Below are positions 24,582 through 33,553 of a stretch of DNA of 64,000 nucleotides, one piece after another. This DNA comes from Blautia coccoides (GTDB lineage: Bacteria > Bacillota > Clostridia > Lachnospirales > Lachnospiraceae), in the NCBI RefSeq assembly GCF_034355335.1, contig NZ_CP136422.1, positions 2,383,501 through 2,447,500 on the forward strand. Direction: 5' to 3'. Under the pieces are notes generated by a model, which saw nothing but the letters and a program-made list of their open reading frames with translations, had not been told where the DNA came from and searched no databases. Numbering within the stretch: position 1 is the stretch's first letter; every line of letters begins with the position of its first letter. A program made the position numbers and the translations under genes.

Positions 24582-24616
24582 AAGACTCCTGCGGTGTTTG
24601 CTGCGGGGGTCTTTCG
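24582..24616 (+). terminator. Weak hairpin between clpP and clpX
   Basis: GACTCCTGCGG and CTGCGGGGGTC pair around a short loop, followed by TTTC only. It may attenuate or process the message rather than fully terminate it. Confidence 0.4.
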
Positions 24617-24650
24617 GCATTAATACGGAAAACAAGAAAGGAATAGAAGA

Positions 24651-25946
24651 ATGGCGATAAAAGGAAACGAGCCCAAGATCCGCTGCTCTTTCTGCGGAAA
24701 GACAGAAGAACAGGTACGGAAACTGATTGCAGGACCCAGCGGTACTTACATCTGTGATGAATGTGTGGAAATCTGCGCAGAGATCATAGATGAGGACAGT
24801 GCAGGGTATACGGAGGACGGCAACGGAGAGATCAATCTGCTGAAACCACAGGAGATCAAGACATTTCTGGATGACTATGTGATCGGACAGGATGAGGCAA
24901 AAAAAGTGCTGTCTGTAGCCGTTTACAATCACTATAAGCGCGTTATGGCCGGAAAAGATTCCGATATTGAACTTCAGAAGAGCAATATCCTTATGCTTGG
25001 CCCAACCGGTTCCGGCAAGACATTGCTGGCGCAGACCCTGGCCAGGCTTTTAAATGTGCCTTTTGCGATTGCAGATGCCACAACTCTGACAGAAGCCGGT
25101 TACGTGGGCGAGGATGTGGAGAATATACTGCTGAAGATCATTCAGGCTGCCGATTATGATATTGACCGTGCACAGTACGGCATTATTTACATTGATGAGA
25201 TTGATAAGATCACAAGGAAATCAGAAAATGCATCCATCACAAGAGATGTATCAGGGGAGGGTGTTCAGCAGGCACTGCTGAAAATCCTGGAAGGCACTGT
25301 TGCCAGTGTTCCGCCTCAGGGAGGAAGAAAGCATCCCCATCAGGAATTCCTGCAGATTGACACCACAAATATCCTCTTTATCTGCGGCGGTGCCTTTGAG
25401 GGACTCAACAAGATAATCGAAAACAGGATGGATACCAAAGCCATTGGATTCAATGCTGTGGTGACAGACAGAAAAGACAGAAATGTGGGAGAGATCCTGA
25501 AAGAGGTAATGCCTCAGGATCTGGTTAAATTCGGTATGATACCGGAGTTTGTGGGCCGTGTTCCCGTAGTGGTATCCTTAGATGCCCTGGATGAGGAAGC
25601 CTTGGTTAAGATTTTAAAAGAGCCGAGAAATTCACTTATCAGACAATATAAGAGACTTTTTGAGATTGACGGCGTGGACCTGGACTTTGATGATGATGCC
25701 CTGATAGCCATTGCCAAAAAGTCTATGGAAAGAAAAACAGGAGCCAGAGGACTGCGCGCTATTATGGAGAATACCATGATGGATCTTATGTACACGGCAC
25801 CTTCGGATGAGACCATCCGCTCCTGCAAGATCACAAAAGAGTTGGTAGAAGGAAAGGGTCAGGCCTTAATTGAACATGGGGAAATGCAGCCGCCTACAAG
25901 GAGAAATAAAGGCGGGCGCAAGAGGGGGACACCGGAAACTGCATAA
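24651..25946 (+). CDS. clpX: Clp protease ATP-binding subunit ClpX
   Basis: A 431-residue AAA+ unfoldase. The N-terminal zinc-binding domain has four cysteines (CSFCGKT ... CDECVEIC), followed by Walker A GPTGSGKT, Walker [11 protein letters not shown], the [27 protein letters not shown] pore region, and a sensor-2 arginine in the [10 protein letters not shown] segment. It loads substrates into ClpP. The C-terminal tail is basic ([11 protein letters not shown]). AAAGGAATAG precedes the start. Confidence 0.97.
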   Translation: MAIKGNEPKIRCSFCGKTEEQVRKLIAGPSGTYICDECVEICAEIIDEDSAGYTEDGNGEINLLKPQEIKTFLDDYVIGQDEAKKVLSVAVYNHYKRVMAGKDSDIELQKSNILMLGPTGSGKTLLAQTLARLLNVPFAIADATTLTEAGYVGEDVENILLKIIQAADYDIDRAQYGIIYIDEIDKITRKSENASITRDVSGEGVQQALLKILEGTVASVPPQGGRKHPHQEFLQIDTTNILFICGGAFEGLNKIIENRMDTKAIGFNAVVTDRKDRNVGEILKEVMPQDLVKFGMIPEFVGRVPVVVSLDALDEEALVKILKEPRNSLIRQYKRLFEIDGVDLDFDDDALIAIAKKSMERKTGARGLRAIMENTMMDLMYTAPSDETIRSCKITKELVEGKGQALIEHGEMQPPTRRNKGGRKRGTPETA

Positions 25947-25975
25947 ATATGCACAGAGATTAAGGAGGCGCGGGA

Positions 25976-28291
25976 ATGAGTGACATAATTTATAATCTGC
26001 CAGCCATCGCCCTTAGAGGTACAACTATCCTTCCTGACATGATCGTCCATTTTGACGTGAGCAGGGAAAAGTCCATACAGGCTATTGAGAAAGCTATGAT
26101 GCAGGACCAGCGGGTACTTCTGATCACCCAGAAAGATCCTGCCGTGGAGGACCCGGCGCAGGAGGATTTATATAAAATCGGAACTGTTGCGGAGATAAAG
26201 CAGCTTGTGAAACTGCCGAAAAATATAGTCCGTGTCCTGGTAGAGGGAATGGAGCGGGCAGAACTCCTCCGTTTTACGGAAAGCGAATACTATCTGAATG
26301 CTGAGGCGGCTACATTTGATGAGGAGGAGCTGAATCATGTGGAAGAGAGTGTGGGGGAAGCCATGCTCCGCGGCATTAAGGAGATATTTGTCAAATACTG
26401 CAGTGTGAATCCCAAGATGAGCAAAGAACTGGCTGGTCAGATCCTGGAGCTTGACGATGTGGGCAAGGTCATTGACCAGATATCCATACATCTGCCTATG
26501 AAATATGAGGACAGACAGAAGGTTTTAGAAGCTGTGACACTGGAAGAACGCTATGAAGCGCTGGGTATCATACTCACCAATGAAATAGAGGTTCTGGAGA
26601 TCGGTGCCGAGCTGCAGAGCAAGGTAAAAGAACGGGTGGATAAGAACCAGAGGGAATATATCCTCAGGGAACAGCTCAAAGTGATCCGGGAAGAACTGGG
26701 GGAAGACGACACCCGCTCTGAGGCGGACCAGTTCCGCGAGGAGGCAAAAAAGCTGAAGGCTTCCCGGGAAGTAAAAGAGAAGATAATAAAAGAAGTGGAG
26801 CGCTTCAAAAACACTGGAGGCAGTCAGGCTGAGTCCAGTGTGATGCGCAGTTATATCGAGACACTTCTCTCTCTGCCCTGGGATAAGATGACCAGGGATA
26901 ATAAGAATCTGAAAGAGGCCAACAAAGTCCTGGAAACAGACCACTACGGACTTGAAAAGGTGAAGGAACGCATCATGGAATTTCTGGCGGTGCGCACACT
27001 CACCAAAAAGGGTGAAAGCCCCATTCTCTGTCTGGTAGGGCCTCCCGGAACAGGCAAGACATCCATTGCCAAGTCCGTGGCGCGGGCGCTTCACAAGGAG
27101 TATGTCCGTATCTGTCTGGGCGGTGTGCGGGATGAGGCTGAGATCCGCGGTCATAGAAGAACTTATATCGGTGCCATGCCGGGCAGGATCGCCAATGGGC
27201 TGATGCAGGCAGGGGTTAAGAACCCGCTGATGCTTCTGGATGAGATCGACAAAGTCAGCAGTGATTATAAAGGCGACACCTCATCTGCACTTTTAGAGGT
27301 TCTGGATTCTGAGCAGAACAACAAGTTCAGGGATCACTATGTGGAGATCCCTCTGGATCTGTCAGAGGTACTGTTTATTGCCACAGCCAATGACCTGCAG
27401 ACCATACCGAGGCCCCTGCTGGACCGTATGGAGATCATTGAGGTGAGCAGCTATACAGAAAATGAAAAGTGGCATATTGGCCGTGAACACCTGGTTCCAA
27501 AGCAGATGAAGATCCATGGTCTGAAAGAAGGACAGCTCATCTTAGAGGATGAAGCCCTGCGGGAGATGATCACCGGTTATACAAAAGAAGCCGGTGTCAG
27601 GGAGCTGGAGCGTAAGATCGGTGAAATATGCCGGAAAACCGCCAGGCGGATCCTGGAGGATAAGCAGGAATCCGTTACTGTGAGCACAGAGAATCTGGAA
27701 GAGTTTCTTGGCAGAGCAAAATTCACCTATCAGAGGAAGAACAATTCGGATGAGATCGGAATCGTCCGCGGACTGGCATGGACCAGTGTGGGCGGTGACA
27801 CTCTTCAGATCGAGGTGAACCTCATGCCCGGCAAAGGCGAGTTCATGCTGACAGGACAGTTAGGGGACGTGATGAAAGAGTCAGCCCAGACAGGCATAAG
27901 CTACATCCGTTCCATTGCGGATAAATATAATATCAAACCGGAATTTTTCCAGGAACATGATCTACATATCCACATTCCTGAGGGAGCTGTCCCAAAAGAC
28001 GGTCCTTCTGCGGGAATCACCATGGCTGCGGCCATGCTCTCCGCAGTGACAGGAACCCCGGTGAAGGCAAATCTTGCCATGACCGGTGAGATCACCCTTC
28101 GGGGCAGAGTTCTGCCCATCGGAGGCCTGAAGGAAAAACTTCTGGCGGCCAAGAGTGCCGGTATTGAAAATGTGCTGGTCCCGGCGGAGAACAGACCGGA
28201 TATTGAGGAAATGGAACAAGAGATCACAGACGGCCTAACGATTACGTTTGTCAGCACCATGGAAGAAGTGCTGGCGCAGGCTTTTGTCTGA
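25976..28291 (+). CDS. lon: ATP-dependent protease Lon
   Basis: A 771-residue LonA. The N-terminal substrate domain starts LPAIALRGTTILPDMIVHFDVSR, the coiled-coil is around 190-250, Walker A is GPPGTGKTS, Walker B LMLLDEIDK, and the protease domain has the catalytic Ser in KDGPSAGITMA with Lys in the GGLKEKLLAAKSAG stretch. It degrades misfolded and regulatory proteins. The start follows GGAGGCGCGGGA, 29 bp after clpX, so the genes are one operon. Confidence 0.97.
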   Translation: MSDIIYNLPAIALRGTTILPDMIVHFDVSREKSIQAIEKAMMQDQRVLLITQKDPAVEDPAQEDLYKIGTVAEIKQLVKLPKNIVRVLVEGMERAELLRFTESEYYLNAEAATFDEEELNHVEESVGEAMLRGIKEIFVKYCSVNPKMSKELAGQILELDDVGKVIDQISIHLPMKYEDRQKVLEAVTLEERYEALGIILTNEIEVLEIGAELQSKVKERVDKNQREYILREQLKVIREELGEDDTRSEADQFREEAKKLKASREVKEKIIKEVERFKNTGGSQAESSVMRSYIETLLSLPWDKMTRDNKNLKEANKVLETDHYGLEKVKERIMEFLAVRTLTKKGESPILCLVGPPGTGKTSIAKSVARALHKEYVRICLGGVRDEAEIRGHRRTYIGAMPGRIANGLMQAGVKNPLMLLDEIDKVSSDYKGDTSSALLEVLDSEQNNKFRDHYVEIPLDLSEVLFIATANDLQTIPRPLLDRMEIIEVSSYTENEKWHIGREHLVPKQMKIHGLKEGQLILEDEALREMITGYTKEAGVRELERKIGEICRKTARRILEDKQESVTVSTENLEEFLGRAKFTYQRKNNSDEIGIVRGLAWTSVGGDTLQIEVNLMPGKGEFMLTGQLGDVMKESAQTGISYIRSIADKYNIKPEFFQEHDLHIHIPEGAVPKDGPSAGITMAAAMLSAVTGTPVKANLAMTGEITLRGRVLPIGGLKEKLLAAKSAGIENVLVPAENRPDIEEMEQEITDGLTITFVSTMEEVLAQAFV

Positions 28292-28313
28292 AACCATATT
28301 CGGAGGATGAAAG

Positions 28314-28907
28314 ATGGTAATTAAAAATGTATCATTGGATATTGTATGCGGTGTGACAAGCACGCTTCCCAAAACGGAGCTGCCGCACATTGCATTTGCG
28401 GGGAAATCCAACGTGGGGAAGTCTTCCCTGATCAATGCGCTTATGAACAGGAAATCCCTGGCAAGGACCAGCGCATCCCCCGGAAAGACACAGACTATAA
28501 ATTTTTATAATGTGAATGATGCGTTATATCTGGTGGATCTGCCGGGATACGGGTATGCAAAAGTGGCCCAGGCAGTAAAGGAACAGTGGGGAAAGCTCAT
28601 TGAGAGATATCTGCAGAATACAGGAGAATTGAGAGCAGTATTTCTTCTGATCGATATCCGCCATGACCCATCTGCTAACGATAAAACCATGTATGACTGG
28701 ATTGTGCACAACGGATATGAGCCGATTATCATAGCAACAAAAGTGGACAAATTAAAGAGAAGCCAGGTACCTAAGCATGTAAAAGCCCTGAAAGAAGGGC
28801 TGGCACTGCGCCCGGGTACAGCGGTGATCCCGTTCTCGGCTGAGACAAAGCAGGGAAGAGAGGAAATCTGGGAGCTGGCGGAAAGTTTGCTGTTTGAGCC
28901 GGCGTAG
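28314..28907 (+). CDS. engB: Ribosome biogenesis GTPase EngB/YsxC
   Basis: A 197-residue TrmE-Era-EngA-like GTPase. G1 GKSNVGKSSL, G2 region TSASPGKTQTINFY, G3 DLPGYGYA, G4 ATKVDKL and G5 PFSAET are all present. It helps late assembly of the 50S subunit. It is 22 bp after lon, the common lon-engB pairing, and ends the operon at a strong terminator. Confidence 0.96.
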   Translation: MVIKNVSLDIVCGVTSTLPKTELPHIAFAGKSNVGKSSLINALMNRKSLARTSASPGKTQTINFYNVNDALYLVDLPGYGYAKVAQAVKEQWGKLIERYLQNTGELRAVFLLIDIRHDPSANDKTMYDWIVHNGYEPIIIATKVDKLKRSQVPKHVKALKEGLALRPGTAVIPFSAETKQGREEIWELAESLLFEPA

Positions 28908-28923
28908 AACCGTGTAGAGATAC

Positions 28924-28963
28924 GAGGGAGTGTCGCTTTGACAGCGGCGCTCCCTGTTTTTTT
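28924..28963 (+). terminator. Intrinsic terminator after engB
   Basis: GGGAGTGTCGC-TTTGACA-GCGGCGCTCCC followed by TGTTTTTTT. Confidence 0.92.
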
Positions 28964-29009
28964 ACATCTTTAAAAACACAGGGTAAAGTTCCGTTAAAAG
29001 GGAGATAGT

Positions 29010-30194
29010 ATGTTAAAAGGAATTATTTTCGACATGGATGGCGTGCTCATCAATAGTGAGCCGGTCCATTACAGAGTCTGGAAACAGGCGCTTGCGGCAC
29101 GGGGGATTGAACTGGACTACGAAATTTACAAACCATGTATCGGTTCCACAAATGGTTTTTTAATGGATATATTGCACGATAATTACGGGATTTCCAGGGA
29201 GGACAGGGAACTGGTAAAGTCCATGCAGCAGATCAAGGAGAAAGTCATCGAGGAGGAAGGCTTTCCCATGATCGAAGGCGTACCCGAGCTTCTGAAACGG
29301 CTGAAGGACCGGGGGTACCGTCTGGCCATCGCGTCCTCCTCGCCGATTGCCTATATCCGGCAGGTGGTGACAAGCCTGGGGATCAACGGGTATTTTGACA
29401 TCCTGGTGAGCGGGGAACAGGTAAAAAATCCGAAACCGGCACCTGATGTATTTCTGGAAGCGGCAAGCCAGATGGGGCTTACTGCCGAGGAGTGCCTGAT
29501 ACTGGAGGACTCCGGCAACGGATGCAGGGCTGCAAAGGCAGCGGGGATCGTTTGTGTCGCCTACTTTAATCCCGACTCAGGAAAGCAGGACCTAAGCCCG
29601 GCGGATATGGTGATAGAGGGATATGAAGAGATTGACGGAAGCTTTTTAGAGAAGGTATACTGCCACGGCAGGCATCTCCCCGCAGTGGTGTGTGAGACAG
29701 AAAGACTTCGGATCCGTGAAATGTCTGAGCAGGATATCCCTAAAATGATGGAAATTACAAGCCAGGGAACGCCTGACACTGCAGAAGGGATGGCAAAGAG
29801 CCTGGAAGAAGAGCTGGAGGCATTCCCTTCATACCGCAAATACATGTATGAGATGTGTGACATGGGCTACTGGGTACTGGAGGAGAAGGAGAGCGGAGTG
29901 ATCGTGGGCCGCGCCGGTGTGGAGCCGAAGATTTGGAACCACAACAGCTCTGTGGTGGAATTGGGATATCTGATCGATGAAAAACACAGAGGTAAAGGCT
30001 TCGCCTATGAAGCCTGCCGCGGTATTCTAGAGGAGGCAAAGAAGAGAGGGGCTGTGTATCTGTACTGCAGGATACGCAGTGCCAACCTGGCCTCCAAAAA
30101 GCTGGCGCGTAAGCTGGGATTTTCCAGAATCGACTACCGCCTGGAGGATGACTGCGAGGATATGGAGGTTTACAGATATACCTGCAGTGAATAG
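29010..30194 (+). CDS. HAD hydrolase fused to GNAT acetyltransferase
   Basis: A 394-residue two-domain protein. Residues 1-~215 form a beta-phosphoglucomutase-like HAD phosphatase: nucleophile Asp8 and Asp10 in FDMDGVLINSEP, motif II ASSSP, motif III Lys in NPKPAPDVF, motif IV LEDSGNG. Residues ~225-394 form a RimJ-like GNAT acetyltransferase with the acetyl-CoA loop RGKGFAYEA and ANLASKKLARKLGF. No frameshift or stop lies between the domains, so the fusion is real in this sequence. Substrates are unknown; the two activities may act on one metabolite. Confidence 0.88.
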   Translation: MLKGIIFDMDGVLINSEPVHYRVWKQALAARGIELDYEIYKPCIGSTNGFLMDILHDNYGISREDRELVKSMQQIKEKVIEEEGFPMIEGVPELLKRLKDRGYRLAIASSSPIAYIRQVVTSLGINGYFDILVSGEQVKNPKPAPDVFLEAASQMGLTAEECLILEDSGNGCRAAKAAGIVCVAYFNPDSGKQDLSPADMVIEGYEEIDGSFLEKVYCHGRHLPAVVCETERLRIREMSEQDIPKMMEITSQGTPDTAEGMAKSLEEELEAFPSYRKYMYEMCDMGYWVLEEKESGVIVGRAGVEPKIWNHNSSVVELGYLIDEKHRGKGFAYEACRGILEEAKKRGAVYLYCRIRSANLASKKLARKLGFSRIDYRLEDDCEDMEVYRYTCSE

Positions 30195-30248
30195 AAAAAC
30201 GGCCCTGTGGCTGAAAAATTTGACAGGCAGATATCTGTAATTATCCGG

Positions 30249-30278
30249 TTGACTGGATCCTTATAAATCAGGTACAAT
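30249..30278 (+). promoter_or_regulatory. Promoter of the ecf-truA-malQ run
   Basis: TTGACT (30249-30254) and TACAAT (30273-30278) with 18-bp spacing, 15 bp before the ecfA1 start. Confidence 0.65.
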
Positions 30279-30292
30279 GGAAAGGATATAAA

Positions 30293-31138
30293 ATGGGAAT
30301 TGTTAAAGCCATTAAACTGGTTCATGACTATTATAAATACGATGAAAGCGGCCATGTGGAGGGTACATACAGGGCGCTGGACAACGTGGAGCTGGACATT
30401 TCAGAAGGACAGTTTATTGCTGTTTTGGGACACAACGGCTCGGGAAAGTCCACTCTGGCAAAGCATATCAATGCCCTTTTGTTTCCTACGGAGGGTGCGC
30501 TGTGGCTGGATGGTGTGAATACCATGGAGGAAGAGGAAATCTGGAAGATCCGTCAGAAGGCCGGCATGGTTTTCCAGAACCCCGACAACCAGATCATCGG
30601 CACCGTAGTGGAGGAGGACGTGGGATTCGGCCCTGAGAACATGGGAATCCCCACGGAGGATATCTGGCAGCGGGTGAATGAAAGCCTGGAGACAGTGGGA
30701 ATGACTGCCTGCCGTCATCACTCCCCCAATAAGCTGTCAGGCGGACAGAAGCAGAGGGTTGCCATAGCCGGTGTCCTGGCTATGCATCCGAAATGCATTG
30801 TTTTGGATGAGCCTACCGCCATGCTGGATCCGAACGGCAGAAAAGAGGTACTCCGTGCGGTTAAGGAGCTGAATGAAAAGGAAGGCATCACGGTGATCCT
30901 GATCACCCATTATATGGAAGAAGTGGTGAACGCGGATACGGTGTTTGTCATGGACCAGGGAAAAGTGGTGATGCAGGGAACCCCCAGGGAGGTCTTTTCC
31001 AGGGTGGATGAATTAAAATCCTACCGCCTGGATGTGCCCCAGGTAACACTTTTGGCTTATGAGCTGAAACAGGCAGGGGTGAAGATACCTGCGGGAATTC
31101 TGACAACAGAGGAATTGGTGAACGCATTATGTCAATAA
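30293..31138 (+). CDS. ecfA1: ECF transporter ATPase EcfA1
   Basis: A 281-residue ABC ATPase: Walker A GHNGSGKST, Q-loop VFQNPDNQI, signature LSGGQKQR, Walker B CIVLDEPTAMLDP, switch His in ITHYMEE. QNPDNQ is typical of EcfA1. With EcfA2 and EcfT it forms the shared energising module for vitamin and metal S-components, none of which lies nearby. It overlaps ecfA2 by 10 bp, so translation is coupled. Confidence 0.95.
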   Translation: MGIVKAIKLVHDYYKYDESGHVEGTYRALDNVELDISEGQFIAVLGHNGSGKSTLAKHINALLFPTEGALWLDGVNTMEEEEIWKIRQKAGMVFQNPDNQIIGTVVEEDVGFGPENMGIPTEDIWQRVNESLETVGMTACRHHSPNKLSGGQKQRVAIAGVLAMHPKCIVLDEPTAMLDPNGRKEVLRAVKELNEKEGITVILITHYMEEVVNADTVFVMDQGKVVMQGTPREVFSRVDELKSYRLDVPQVTLLAYELKQAGVKIPAGILTTEELVNALCQ

Positions 31139-31986
31139 AATTAGAGCATATCACATACACATACAGTCCGGGAACCGTCTATGAGATGCATGCCTTAAAG
31201 GATGTGGATATAGAGATACCCGACGGCCAGTTCATGGGCATTATCGGACATACAGGCAGCGGGAAGTCCACACTGATACAGCATTTTAATGGTCTTATGA
31301 AACCCACATCGGGCACTGTTTTCTATAACGGCCAGGATATATGGGCGGAAAAATATGACAGACAGAAGCTGCGCAGCAAAGTGGGGCTGGTATTCCAGTA
31401 TCCGGAGCACCAGCTTTTTGAGGCGGAGGTTCTTGAGGATGTCTGCTTCGGGCCGAAGAATCTGGGCTTTTCCAAAGAGGAAGCCCAGGAGAGGGCTGTC
31501 AGGGCGCTGACCCAGGCAGGGCTTTCCGAAAAATATTATAAAAGCTCTCCTTTTGAACTGTCAGGTGGGCAGAAGCGGCGGGCTGCGATTGCAGGTGTCC
31601 TGGCCATGGAGCCGGAAGTGCTGATTCTGGATGAGCCTACAGCGGGGCTTGACCCCAAGGGCCGGGATGAGATCCTGGATCAGATCGCCTCCCTGCATAG
31701 CCTCAGGGGAATTACCGTGATCCTGGTATCCCACAGTATGGAGGATATTGCAAAATATGTGGAGCGCATGATCGTGATGAACAAAGGCGAAAAGGCATTT
31801 GACGGCATACCAAGAGAAGTTTTTTCCCACTATAAGGAGCTGGAGGCCATGGGGCTTGCGGCGCCTCAGATCACATATATCATGCACGCGCTTAGGGAAC
31901 GCGGGCTGCATGTGGACACCTCAGCCACAACAGTGGAGGAGGCTAAGACAAGTATAATACAGGCACTGGAGAGATTGGACAAATGA
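31129..31986 (+). CDS. ecfA2: ECF transporter ATPase EcfA2
   Basis: A 285-residue ABC ATPase: Walker A GHTGSGKST, Q-loop VFQYPEHQLF (EcfA2 type), signature LSGGQKRR, Walker B VLILDEPTAGLDP, switch His in VSHSMED. It pairs with EcfA1 and overlaps it by 10 bp upstream and EcfT by 4 bp downstream. Confidence 0.95.
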   Translation: MSIKLEHITYTYSPGTVYEMHALKDVDIEIPDGQFMGIIGHTGSGKSTLIQHFNGLMKPTSGTVFYNGQDIWAEKYDRQKLRSKVGLVFQYPEHQLFEAEVLEDVCFGPKNLGFSKEEAQERAVRALTQAGLSEKYYKSSPFELSGGQKRRAAIAGVLAMEPEVLILDEPTAGLDPKGRDEILDQIASLHSLRGITVILVSHSMEDIAKYVERMIVMNKGEKAFDGIPREVFSHYKELEAMGLAAPQITYIMHALRERGLHVDTSATTVEEAKTSIIQALERLDK

Positions 31987-32783
31987 TAAGAGATATAACG
32001 ATCGGACAATATTACCCTGCGGATTCCCTTCTCCACAGGCTGGACCCACGTGTAAAGTTTGTAGGAACCATCATGTTTCTGGTCTCCCTTTTTGTGGCTG
32101 ATTCCTTCTGGGGGTATCTGCTGGCAACAGCATTTCTGGCAGCGATCATCACCATGTCAAAGGTTCCTGTAAAGTTTATGTTGAAAGGGCTGAAACCGCT
32201 TTTTTTCATTCTGCTGATCACGGTTGGATTTAACCTGTTTCTCGTACCGGGCAGGGTGCTGTGGCAGTTCTGGATCTTTAAGATCACCCAGGAAGGTATT
32301 CTGCAGGCTGTAAAAATTGGTATCCGGCTGATCTATCTGGTGATTGGCTCCTCGGTCATGACCCTGACCACAACGCCCAACCAGCTTACAGACGGGCTGG
32401 AAAGGCTTATGAGACCCCTGAATAAGATCAGGATCCCCGTTCATGAGATTGCCATGATGATGTCTATTGCCCTCAGGTTCATACCTATCCTCATGGAGGA
32501 GACAGATAAGATCATGAAGGCGCAGATCGCCAGAGGCGCTGATTTTGAAAATGGAAATCTGATCCAGAAGGCAAAGAATCTGCTGCCGCTTCTGGTCCCC
32601 CTCTTTATCTCCGCGTTCAGAAGAGCAGATGATCTGGCGATGGCTATGGAGGCACGCTGCTATCACGGCGGTGAGAACAGGACTTCCATGAAGCCTCTCA
32701 GATACCACAGCAGAGATGTCTCAGCTTATGTGTGTATTTTCCTGTATCTGGCAGCGGATATTGTGATCCGCGTGCTTGTATAG
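31983..32783 (+). CDS. ecfT: ECF transporter transmembrane subunit EcfT
   Basis: A 266-residue membrane subunit with about six hydrophobic segments and the two coupling motifs of EcfT (AQIARGADF and MAMEARCYHGG, the A-R-G and A-R-x-Y forms that dock the ATPases). The start is SIGQYYP-like (TIGQYYPADSLLHRLDPRVK). It overlaps ecfA2 by 4 bp and is followed by truA after 10 bp. Confidence 0.93.
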   Translation: MIRDITIGQYYPADSLLHRLDPRVKFVGTIMFLVSLFVADSFWGYLLATAFLAAIITMSKVPVKFMLKGLKPLFFILLITVGFNLFLVPGRVLWQFWIFKITQEGILQAVKIGIRLIYLVIGSSVMTLTTTPNQLTDGLERLMRPLNKIRIPVHEIAMMMSIALRFIPILMEETDKIMKAQIARGADFENGNLIQKAKNLLPLLVPLFISAFRRADDLAMAMEARCYHGGENRTSMKPLRYHSRDVSAYVCIFLYLAADIVIRVLV

Positions 32784-32793
32784 GAGGTCCCTT

Positions 32794-33549
32794 ATGAAAC
32801 GTGTTATGATGGAAGTGGCCTACGACGGCACCAATTACTGCGGCTGGCAGGTACAGCCAAACGGAATCACAGTACAGGAGGTTTTGAACCGCCATCTGTC
32901 AGAGCTGCTTAAGGAACCGGTGGAGACCATAGGGGCAAGCAGGACAGATGCAGGCGTGCATGCCCTGGGAAATGTGGCGGTGTTTGACACCAATGCCAGG
33001 ATGCCGGGAGAAAAGATATCGTACGCGCTGAACCAGCGTCTTCCGGAAGATATCCGTATCCAGATGTCCAGGGAGGTCAGCGGGGATTTTCATCCCAGAT
33101 ACCAGGTCAGTGAAAAGACCTATGAATACCGGATCCTGAACAGAAGATTTCCCGTGCCCACAGAGCGGTTTTATTCCCATTTTACCTATATCCCCATGGA
33201 TGTAGAGAAAATGAGGCGGGCAGGAGAGTATCTGTTGGGTGAACATGATTTTAAAAGCTTCTGCGGCGCAGGAGCGCAGGTAAAGACAACGGTCAGGACC
33301 ATTCACCGCTTTACAGTGACACGTGAGAATGACCTGATCACCATACGCGTCACAGGCAGTGGATTTTTATACAATATGGTGCGGATTCTTGCAGGTACGC
33401 TGATGGAGATCGGTGGCGGAGCTTATCCGCCGGAAAAAATGCAGGAAATACTGGCTGCCAGGGACAGGAAGGCAGCCGGCCCTACCGCTCCGGCGCGGGG
33501 GCTTACCCTGATAAAAATTGACTATAAAAACGGCAAGGAAGAGGAATAG
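32794..33549 (+). CDS. truA: tRNA pseudouridine synthase A
   Basis: A 251-residue TruA, modifying U38-40 in tRNA anticodon arms. The catalytic Asp is in GASRTDAGVHALG; VAYDGTNYCGWQ and GSGFLYNMVRILAGTL are family motifs. I use the ATG at 32794, preceded by TAGGAGG; an upstream frame from 32776 overlaps ecfT and that site. The ecfA1-ecfA2-ecfT-truA order is classic in Firmicutes. Confidence 0.95.
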   Translation: MKRVMMEVAYDGTNYCGWQVQPNGITVQEVLNRHLSELLKEPVETIGASRTDAGVHALGNVAVFDTNARMPGEKISYALNQRLPEDIRIQMSREVSGDFHPRYQVSEKTYEYRILNRRFPVPTERFYSHFTYIPMDVEKMRRAGEYLLGEHDFKSFCGAGAQVKTTVRTIHRFTVTRENDLITIRVTGSGFLYNMVRILAGTLMEIGGGAYPPEKMQEILAARDRKAAGPTAPARGLTLIKIDYKNGKEEE

Positions 33550-33553
33550 TGAT

